This document shows, one piece after another, positions 46,296 through 50,753 of a stretch of 50,753 bases of DNA. The position numbers were made by a program, and so were the translations under genes. Within the stretch, counting starts at the first letter, position 1, and the number at the start of each line of letters is the position of its first letter. Source of the DNA: Haloarcula pellucida. GTDB lineage: Archaea; Halobacteriota; Halobacteria; Halobacteriales; Haloarculaceae. Below the pieces are notes generated by a model that saw only the letters and a list, made by a program, of their open reading frames with translations, searched no databases and had not been told where the DNA came from. Where the stretch lies: assembly GCF_014647235.1 (NCBI RefSeq), contig NZ_BMOU01000008.1, positions 1 through 50,753 of the forward strand, given 5' to 3'.

Positions 46296-46618
46296 CCACC
46301 GGCCCGCCGACACTCTCGCTGCTGGCGTCGCACGCCGCCGGCGACTTCCCGATGCAGTCCGACCGGATGGCTGCCGAGAAGTTTGACTCACGGCGCGTCC
46401 GAGCAGCCCACGTCGCCGTCTACACGCTCGGGTTCGTGCCCGCCGTCGCGACCAGCGATTGGTCGCTGCGCCAGTCGGCGGCGTTCCTCGCGACGATCGC
46501 GTCGACGCACTACGCCGTCGACAGTCAGCGCTGGAACGACGCCGTCCCGATCTGGTACGACCAGGCACTGCACGTCATCGCGATGGCGCTGGCCGCTTTC
46601 CTCGCCGACAACTTCTAA
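46292..46618 (+). CDS. DUF3307-like membrane protein
   Basis: A 108-residue protein from GTG 46292. It has HAAGDFPMQSDRMAAEKFDS at the N-terminus, typical of DUF3307 ('H-x-x-x-D-f-x-l-Q-s-d-x-m-a-x-x-K'), then membrane helices (AAHVAVYTLGFVPAVA; AAFLATIASTHYAVD; LHVIAMALAAFLADN). The family is found in phages and plasmids with unknown role. Its stop codon lies inside inverted-repeat copy 5. Confidence 0.7.
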   Translation: MTTGPPTLSLLASHAAGDFPMQSDRMAAEKFDSRRVRAAHVAVYTLGFVPAVATSDWSLRQSAAFLATIASTHYAVDSQRWNDAVPIWYDQALHVIAMALAAFLADNF

Positions 46619-46655
46619 CCAACACGACCTGACTTTCTACCCCGGTGTTGGTTAG
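46615..46655. repeat. 41-bp inverted repeat element, copy 5
   Basis: Arms CTAACCAACAC (46615-46625) and GTGTTGGTTAG (46645-46655), 19-nt loop. The TAA stop of the DUF3307 gene is formed by the left arm. It lies 11 bp before the partition iterons. Confidence 0.85.
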
Positions 46656-46666
46656 CAGCTGTAGTT

Positions 46667-46744
46667 AGTCTAACTCACCAGTCTAACTATCCAGACTAAC
46701 CCCTCAGTCTAACCTACAAGTCTAACTGACCAGTCTAACTGGTT
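46667..46744 (+). repeat. Six tandem 13-bp repeats (partition iterons)
   Basis: Units start at 46667, 46680, 46693, 46706, 46719 and 46732, each close to AGTCTAACTNNCC, with exact 13-bp spacing. A reverse copy GTTAGACT lies at 46781-46788, between the TATA box and the ParA start. The arrangement fits a centromere-like site that also represses the parA promoter. Confidence 0.85.
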
Positions 46745-46770
46745 AGTGTGTCACGTACGTCTGACGGGTG

Positions 46771-46777
46771 TTTATGA
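46771..46777 (+). promoter_or_regulatory. TATA box of the parA promoter
   Basis: TTTATGA lies 24-30 bp before ATG 46801, the usual spacing for a leaderless haloarchaeal transcript. It is flanked by the 13-bp repeats upstream and an inverted half-repeat downstream. Confidence 0.6.
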
Positions 46778-46800
46778 CGGGTTAGACTCACCAGTGAGAC

Positions 46801-47628
46801 ATGCTCGCATACACGGTCTACTCCGAGGCTGGCGGCGTCGGGAAGACGACGCTCGCCGCGTCGCTCGCGACGGCCCACGCCGATCACGGTCGCGACGTCC
46901 TCACCATCGACCTCGACCCACAGCAGGGCTCGCTGACGTACCTGCTGGGCGTCGACGCGCCGCGCAACGACGGCGACGCCGACAACATCGGTCGGCACCT
47001 CATCGACCGACCGCTCGGCGAGTTCGACGAGCTCGTCCACGACACGGGCTACGGCTTCGACCTCATACCCAACCACGACATGCTGGAGAACCTGCCCAGC
47101 CTGCTCTCCCGAGCGGAGGAGATGGCCGAGGACCTCGGCGAGTACTTTAGCCCGAACGAACGTCTCCTGGAAGTTCTCATCGACGCCGACGTGATGACTG
47201 ACTACGACACGCTCATCGTCGACCCGCCAGCGACCGCGGGCCCCCATCTCTACAACGCGATCCACGCGACGCGGTCGCTAGTCGTGCCGGTCGAACCGAC
47301 GGGCAAGGGGATGCAGTCCGTCGAAGGCCTCGAGGACGTCGTCCTCAACCTGAGCGACTCCCTCGATATCGACGTCGGCGTGTTGTCGGTGATCCCGAAC
47401 GGCATCGGCTCGACGAGCGACCAGCAGAAGTACCTCGAACGCATCCGCGACCTCGGCTTCGACGCCCCGGTCGCCATCGCTGACCGCTCGTCGCTGTTCG
47501 AGGGCTGCTGGGACCAGCAGTACCCGCCGGCGTACTACACGCAGGAAGTGCGGGCGGCCTACGACTACGAGGAGGCGACGCTCGCCGAACTGGATGACCT
47601 CGCGACGCACATCGAGGAGGTGGCATGA
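46801..47628 (+). CDS. parA: ParA-type partition ATPase
   Basis: A 275-residue protein from ATG 46801. The deviant Walker A is EAGGVGKTT (residues 9-17, Lys15), A' is LTIDLDPQ (34-41), and Walker B is TLIVDPPA (137-144, Asp141). The signature lysine of KGGxGKT is replaced by Ala10. The remaining fold (SLVVPVEPTGKGMQSVEGLE; VGVLSVIPNGIGS) is a typical MinD/ParA fold. It binds ATP and non-specific DNA to move replicons. With the iterons and the downstream gene it forms a partition locus. Confidence 0.88.
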   Translation: MLAYTVYSEAGGVGKTTLAASLATAHADHGRDVLTIDLDPQQGSLTYLLGVDAPRNDGDADNIGRHLIDRPLGEFDELVHDTGYGFDLIPNHDMLENLPSLLSRAEEMAEDLGEYFSPNERLLEVLIDADVMTDYDTLIVDPPATAGPHLYNAIHATRSLVVPVEPTGKGMQSVEGLEDVVLNLSDSLDIDVGVLSVIPNGIGSTSDQQKYLERIRDLGFDAPVAIADRSSLFEGCWDQQYPPAYYTQEVRAAYDYEEATLAELDDLATHIEEVA

Positions 47629-47629
47629 G

Positions 47630-48037
47630 ATGGGCAACGGCATGAAGTCGGGCTCTGGCGAGGATCCGTTCGCCGACGTCGACGGCGGCGACGGCGATGA
47701 CGAGACCGAAGACGAGGTCGACGCAGTGAAGAGTGCGACTGGCGACGAGGTCGAGGTCGACGAGGGTGATGAGAACAGCGGAAACGGTGGTGTGTCATCG
47801 GGCTACCCGTGGCTGTTCACGCGGAACAACGCGAAGGACGGCCGCGAGATGGTGCAGTTCTTCCTCCAGCAGGAGACCCAGCAGCTGGAGAGTCAGGCAC
47901 AGGCCGACCTCGAGTCGATGCTTGGCGAGGAACCACTGGTGCTGGACATCCGCGAGGCTGCCTACCAGGTCGCACTTGAGCAGCACCTCGACGACGTCGC
48001 CGACCAGCTTCGGGAGTGGGGCTACGACGCCGAGTGA
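47630..48037 (+). CDS. Acidic ParA-partner protein, candidate centromere-binding factor
   Basis: A 135-residue protein from ATG 47630, 1 bp after the parA stop, with a GGAGGTG site inside the parA end. It has an acidic disordered N-terminus (about residues 10-55), then SSGYPWLFTRNNAKDGREMV, FFLQQETQQLESQAQADLES and IREAAYQVALEQHLDDVADQ, a compact helical domain. It lies where small ParB-like or ParR-like adaptors lie. DNA binding to the 13-bp repeats is inferred, not seen. Confidence 0.6.
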   Translation: MGNGMKSGSGEDPFADVDGGDGDDETEDEVDAVKSATGDEVEVDEGDENSGNGGVSSGYPWLFTRNNAKDGREMVQFFLQQETQQLESQAQADLESMLGEEPLVLDIREAAYQVALEQHLDDVADQLREWGYDAE

Positions 48038-48041
48038 TTGA

Positions 48042-48206
48042 TTACTCGACTCGGTTCGGGAAACAGCCTTCGCAGGGCTCGTGGTCGGACTGTGCAAGCT
48101 CGTCTTCGTCCAAATACTCGTTTGGAGACTTGTGGCCAACCATCTGGAGAATGGGACAGTCGCCATCAGGGTCGTGGTACAAGTCGCGCGAGAGTGTGAC
48201 TTTCAT
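48042..48206 (-). CDS. Small zinc-binding protein
   Basis: A 54-residue frame from ATG 48206 (MKVTLSRDLYHDPDGDC) to TAA 48044-48042. It has CPILQMVGHKSP and CEGCFP. A clear TATA box TTTAAA lies 24 bp upstream on the minus strand, supporting expression. It converges with the ParA partner, with 4 bp between stops. Confidence 0.7.
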   Translation of the reverse strand: MKVTLSRDLYHDPDGDCPILQMVGHKSPNEYLDEDELAQSDHEPCEGCFPNRVE

Positions 48207-48230
48207 GGTTAGAAGTGCGGCGCGGTTTCA

Positions 48231-48236
48231 TTTAAA
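48231..48236 (-). promoter_or_regulatory. TATA box for the 48206 gene
   Basis: TTTAAA centred about 27 bp before ATG 48206, giving a leaderless transcript. This is the clearest promoter in the window. Confidence 0.7.
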
Positions 48237-48491
48237 CCTCAGGAGCTTTCCAAATCGATATAGCACTATACGCTATATCGAACGCGACACCCCGGCGTTT
48301 CGAGTGTTTCTCTCGCGGCGTAACCCCTACACTTTGGGCCCGAAAGCCACCGGACAACGTCGGGTTTCAGCGGAAGCGTGGTGTCAGATTCACGCATACA
48401 ACACCCTATCCGGATAGGTGGGGATGGAGACATCGACAGCGCTGCCGCTGGTCGTCGACGAGCCTTGACCAACACACGTCCGGCAGCAGTT

Positions 48492-48533
48492 TCGATGTAG
48501 GTTAAGCCGCGAGAAACAGCGGAACTACTGGGG
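48492..48533. repeat. 42-bp perfect duplicate, copy A
   Basis: This segment (TCGATGTAGGTTAAGCCGCG onwards, ending ACTACTGGGG) is identical to 49223-49264. It contains nested short stems (GTAG/CTAC around CCGC/GCGG) and is followed by inverted-repeat copy 6. Confidence 0.85.
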
Positions 48534-48617
48534 CCAGCTAACCAACAGAGGGTGCCAGACAGCGCCTATGTTGGTTAGCTGCTGCACATCTCCCGCTGCG
48601 ACGCCTCTCAGGACCAT
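48526..48617 (-). pseudogene. Internal-deletion remnant of the 49310 gene
   Basis: CATGAATAGCTG at 48615-48626 equals 49595-49606 (the start of the intact gene), and 48580-48605 resembles the 3' end of that gene (GGCGTCGCAGCG, GTGCAG then CTAACCAACA). Only about 30 codons remain between them against 95 in the intact copy. It seems to be a decayed duplicate. Confidence 0.6.
48538..48578. repeat. 41-bp inverted repeat element, copy 6
   Basis: Arms CTAACCAACA (48538-48547) and TGTTGGTTAG (48569-48578), 21 nt between; flanking CAG/CTG bases extend the pairing to 13 bp. The usual eleventh pair is missing. Confidence 0.85.
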
Positions 48618-48649
48618 GAATAGCTGGAAAACACCACAGGCGCGAACCT

Positions 48650-48793
48650 GTGATGACCCAGATAACACCGTGCAAATCTACGCATCGGGGGTGTGTAAGA
48701 TTAACTGAAGAATATTGACCTGACAGAAGTCCGATAGGTTTATAGGGTAGTAGGTTATAGTAATAGATGGGTCGTGATGACCCAGATAACACC
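48650..48793. repeat. 20-bp direct repeat around an AT-rich core
   Basis: GTGATGACCCAGATAACACC occurs at 48650-48669 and 48774-48793, exact copies 124 bp apart. The DNA between them is the most AT-rich in this part (about 48700-48770). A TATA-like TTTATA (48739-48744) lies before the second copy. It could be an origin segment, an operator pair, or a deletion/insertion boundary. Confidence 0.6.
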
Positions 48794-48889
48794 ACCGCCC
48801 GATTGGCTGAAGGAATGGGCCACTGTCCTCGCGAAACTGGGGACGTTCGGTGTATTCCTTCTCGCCTTGAGTCGGGCACTGCTCGCATA

Positions 48890-48935
48890 GTTCGGGGCTG
48901 TCGCCCCGAACCACCCCCTTCGTGGGGGTTCGGTA
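48890..48935 (+). ncRNA. Tandem hairpins with mutually exclusive pairing
   Basis: GTTCGGGGC-TGTC-GCCCCGAAC (48890-48911) is a perfect 9-bp hairpin. It is followed by CACCCCCTTCGTGGGGG and TTCGG, so the middle arm (GCCCCGAACC) can pair with either neighbour. It lies 18-63 bp before ATG 48953 and could be an attenuator or a terminator. No known riboswitch is recognised. Confidence 0.4.
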
Positions 48936-48952
48936 GCGAGCGCACCACACCT

Positions 48953-49168
48953 ATGACCGACACAACGCTATTCGGCTTCGACCGATCGACCGTCCGCTCC
49001 GCCGGCTGGGGTGCCGCCGTCGCTGTCGCTGTCGTCATCCTGTTCGTGGAGCCGTGGCTGCAACGGCAGGGGCTTGAGAGAGTTGTACTACTGCTGTACG
49101 CAGTGCTGCTGCCGATAATTGCTTGGAGCCTCATCGAGGACATCCGAGCGTGGCGTGGCGGTAGATAG
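48953..49168 (+). CDS. Small two-helix membrane protein
   Basis: A 71-residue protein from ATG 48953 (MTDTTLFGFDRSTVRS); in-frame extension upstream crosses strong hairpins and reads as shadow. It has two membrane segments, AAVAVAVVILFVEPW and VVLLLYAVLLPIIAWSLI. It sits between inverted-repeat copies 6 and 7. Its role is unknown. Confidence 0.6.
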   Translation: MTDTTLFGFDRSTVRSAGWGAAVAVAVVILFVEPWLQRQGLERVVLLLYAVLLPIIAWSLIEDIRAWRGGR

Positions 49169-49222
49169 TACAGAAACCGATCGACATATTCACGGAAGTG
49201 ACTCTCACGACCGCCAGTAGTC

Positions 49223-49264
49223 TCGATGTAGGTTAAGCCGCGAGAAACAGCGGAACTACTGGGG
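49223..49264. repeat. 42-bp perfect duplicate, copy B
   Basis: Identical to 48492-48533 and followed, as there, by an inverted-repeat element. Together the unit of about 100 bp is duplicated with minor changes in the loop of the inverted repeat. Confidence 0.85.
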
Positions 49265-49268
49265 TCCG

Positions 49269-49309
49269 CTAACCAACACGACCGCCGATACGGTGCCGAT
49301 GTTGGTTAG
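49269..49309. repeat. 41-bp inverted repeat element, copy 7
   Basis: Arms CTAACCAACA (49269-49278) and TGTTGGTTAG (49300-49309), 21 nt between. It starts next to the TAG stop (49312-49310) of the minus-strand gene ending there. Confidence 0.85.
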
Positions 49310-49597
49310 CTACTGCACGAGCCTCGCTGCGACGCCGACGGCGCCGCCGAGGATCAGGCCGAAGAAGAAGTAGTGCGGTTCCCGACGGACGTCGTTCGCG
49401 AGATCCTGCGTGTCGGCGGCCGGTGGCCGGTCGCGGCCGCGCTCCAGCGCTTCCGAGAGGATGGCCAGCGCCATCCCCAGCTCCGCGAGACGACCCGTCG
49501 CGACGGCACTGAACCCGAGGGCAGCGCCGGTCGGGACTGCGTGCTGTTCTTCGTGATCGTCGAGGAACTCACTGATATTGGGTATCTTTGCGCGCAT
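49310..49597 (-). CDS. Small protein with C-terminal membrane helix
   Basis: A 95-residue protein from ATG 49597 (MRAKIPNISEFLDDHEE). A glycine/alanine-rich helix GAALGFSAVATGRLAELGMA is followed by a membrane segment FFFGLILGGAVGVAARLV at the C-terminus. It might be a tail-anchored protein. A decayed partial copy lies at 48526-48617. The function is unknown. Confidence 0.55.
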   Translation of the reverse strand: MRAKIPNISEFLDDHEEQHAVPTGAALGFSAVATGRLAELGMALAILSEALERGRDRPPAADTQDLANDVRREPHYFFFGLILGGAVGVAARLVQ

Positions 49598-49669
49598 GAA
49601 TAGCTGTGGCTCGGGCGCAACGCCGTCATCGCCGATGCAGTCTTGTGGACGGCCGTTGCACCACCAGCC

Positions 49670-49924
49670 ATGGAGTTCCGCGTCCGCAAGGCCGATGGGT
49701 GGACAACCATCGCGTTCCCCGTCGGCGTCGAAAAGGTGGAGGTCGTGACCGGCAAGACCGACGGTCACCTGACGCTGACGCTCATCGGCCATCGCGACGA
49801 TGCGCCGAACGTCATCGAGCCCGGCATCCTCGACGTCGACGGAGCGGACGAAGAACGCCTTTCGGGCGACATCCCACGAACCGACGACGGGACGAGCTGG
49901 CTGATCGACCGACTTCGCTCCTGA
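49670..49924 (+). CDS. Small protein of unknown function
   Basis: An 84-residue protein from ATG 49670 (MEFRVRKADGWTTIAFPV). It is beta-rich (EKVEVVTGKTDGHLTLTLIG) and ends LSGDIPRTDDGTSWLIDRLR. It is divergent from the 49310-49597 gene and converges on the tail gene with 1 bp between stops. No family is recognised. Confidence 0.5.
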   Translation: MEFRVRKADGWTTIAFPVGVEKVEVVTGKTDGHLTLTLIGHRDDAPNVIEPGILDVDGADEERLSGDIPRTDDGTSWLIDRLRS

Positions 49925-49925
49925 T

Positions 49926-50753
49926 TCAGACGATCTTGCTGACGGCCTGCAGCTGCGACCGGATGTCCTGCAGCGCGTCGCCGATGGTCGACCGACTCCC
50001 CAGCAACACGGTCGGCGAGCTCTCGGACTGGTTGATGTCCCGCAACTCGACGGCCTCGCCGGCCGTCGGGAGATCGGGGATGGTCAGCGTCTCGACGATA
50101 GAGACCGTCGGCGGCAACTCGTCGAGCGTCGCTTCGGCCTCGATCAGTGGCTCGTCGACGACGCGATAGAGGTACAGCGCCGCCTGCTCACACCCCCGCG
50201 ACGACGGCAGTGAGGGCACGTCCCGGACCAGCGTCTTCGGCGACGAGCCGGCGTCCGGCGCGGTGTAGCTCCCCGAGACCTTCCACTGGTAATCGACCAC
50301 CAGACTCTCGCCGTCGGTGATCGACCCGCCGGAGAGTGCCACCACCTCGCCGGGCAGGCGATTCACTTCGTAGTCGACGTCCTCCTCGTAGACCGTACCA
50401 TCAGTCGCGGCGACACGCCCCGACCCTTCGACGACGTTGGCGTGGTCCAGTGCGACCGCGTTCCCGACGTCCGCCGTGACTGACTCCTCCTGGGCAGACT
50501 TGGACTGGCCCTTGATGACGACCTTGTCGTAGCTGCCGCTGTTGATCTTCGCCGTCTCGTAGTCGATGAGGTCCGCATCCGTATCTTGCACGCGCTGACC
50601 GGGCTGGGTCCACTGGACGCGCAGCCCGTCGATGGACTCGTCCCACGTCAGCGCGAAGATCGAGTCGGAGAAGTTCGCGATGTTCTGCAGCGCCTCGAGA
50701 GCCTGCTCGTCGACCGTCTTGTCGATGAGTAGCGGCGTGTCGTCGAGGTCGGC
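49926..50753 (-). CDS. C-terminal part of a tail protein (5' end outside window)
   Basis: An open frame from the right edge to TGA 49928-49926, 275 residues; the frame at base 50753 is in phase with the one leaving base 1. The opening has LLIDKTVDEQALEALQNIAN and FALTWDESIDGLRVQWTQPG, a layout common in phage tail-tip proteins. After this comes a beta domain (VYEEDVDYEVNRLPGEVVAL, SITDGESLVVDYQWKV) typical of tail fibre or receptor-binding proteins, then a helical end (IGDALQDIRSQLQAVSKIV). It is probably the end of the FN3 tail protein at 1-1923. Confidence 0.7.
   Translation of the reverse strand, partial: ADLDDTPLLIDKTVDEQALEALQNIANFSDSIFALTWDESIDGLRVQWTQPGQRVQDTDADLIDYETAKINSGSYDKVVIKGQSKSAQEESVTADVGNAVALDHANVVEGSGRVAATDGTVYEEDVDYEVNRLPGEVVALSGGSITDGESLVVDYQWKVSGSYTAPDAGSSPKTLVRDVPSLPSSRGCEQAALYLYRVVDEPLIEAEATLDELPPTVSIVETLTIPDLPTAGEAVELRDINQSESSPTVLLGSRSTIGDALQDIRSQLQAVSKIV

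Larger units (their letters stand above)
48207..48952. other. 746-bp gene-poor region with structured repeats
   Basis: No convincing full gene lies here. It contains the promoter of the 48206 gene, a 42-bp duplicate (48492-48533), inverted-repeat copy 6, a deletion remnant of the 49310 gene (48526-48617), a 20-bp direct repeat (48650-48669 and 48774-48793) around an AT-rich core, a TTTATA box (48739-48744) and two strong hairpins at 48890-48935. Confidence 0.6.

Noticed and set aside
46667-46744. The tandem repeats as a CRISPR array
   Set aside because: The repeat period is 13 bp with no spacers of useful length and no cas genes are present. It fits partition iterons.
48678-48950. A 90-codon minus-strand open frame over the hairpins at 48.9 kb
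   Set aside because: Composition is atypical and the frame is explained by the GC-rich hairpins and AT-rich core. No ribosome binding site or promoter fits it.
48767-48952. A longer N-terminus for the 48953 membrane protein, starting at ATG 48767 with a TATA box 25 bp upstream
   Set aside because: The promoter spacing is attractive, but the added 62 residues are Pro/Arg/Gly-rich and encoded by strong hairpins, so I favour ATG 48953 with a structured leader. This remains open.
23930-49309. The 41-42 bp inverted repeats as insertion-sequence ends
   Set aside because: There is no transposase gene and each element is complete in itself, with arms only 20 nt apart, instead of flanking a mobile unit in opposite pairs.
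1-50753. An integrase, attachment site, tRNA gene, DNA polymerase, helicase, primase or lysis enzyme
   Set aside because: None of the coding frames showed the needed motifs (tyrosine or serine recombinase, polymerase, helicase or hydrolase), and no tRNA cloverleaf with a T-arm was seen by eye. A dedicated search could still find distant homologues.

Overview
The window looks like the complete genome (50,753 bp) of a tailed, dsDNA virus of a halophilic archaeon (Caudoviricetes, probably siphovirus-like). The reasons are a GC-rich sequence, very acidic proteins with few lysines, GGAGGTGA-type ribosome binding sites, haloarchaeal TATA boxes placed about 25 bp before leaderless starts, and a full HK97-type head and tail module. 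No tail sheath gene was seen, so a non-contractile tail is inferred. One long tail gene runs off the left edge and an open frame of the same phase enters from the right edge, so the molecule is probably circular or circularly permuted and cut at an arbitrary point.

Layout. 1-22.65 kb (minus strand) is the late block. In transcription order it holds two small membrane proteins, a metallophosphoesterase, small zinc proteins, an HNH protein, small and large terminase, a portal-MuF fusion, a protease-scaffold fusion, the major capsid protein, head-tail adaptors, the tail tube, a tail chaperone pair with a -1 frameshift site, the tape measure and tail-tip/fibre proteins. 22.65-27.5 kb holds regulators, a ParB-like protein and a repeat-rich DNA-binding gene that may be a replication or copy-control determinant. 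27.5-37.6 kb (minus) is a tightly overlapping operon of about twenty mostly unknown genes, many with zinc ribbons; recognisable are a protein with nine zinc modules, a DUF5131 protein, a DEDDh exonuclease and a PadR regulator. 37.6-39 kb is a regulatory zone with divergent ribbon-helix-helix genes. 39.08-39.79 kb is a membrane-protein cargo gene. 39.8-42.0 kb (minus) and 42.3-46.6 kb (plus) are two accessory operons separated by a palindrome-rich divergent promoter; the plus operon encodes a J-domain protein, a DUF4326 protein, a Dam-like methyltransferase and a DUF3307 membrane protein. 46.6-48.0 kb is a plasmid-type partition locus: six tandem 13-bp repeats, ParA and an acidic partner. 48.0-49.9 kb holds small genes, structured repeats and a partial duplication.

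How it works together. Late genes build and fill the particle. The partition locus, and the absence of any integrase I can recognise, suggest that the virus persists as a low-copy episome. No DNA polymerase, helicase, primase or lysin was recognised, so replication probably depends on the host. The most unusual features are a seven-copy family of 41-42 bp inverted repeats (TAACCAACA, 19-20 nt, TGTTGGTTA) lying exactly at the borders of accessory gene blocks, and a second repeat family shared between the coding sequence of one DNA-binding gene and the non-coding DNA upstream of it.
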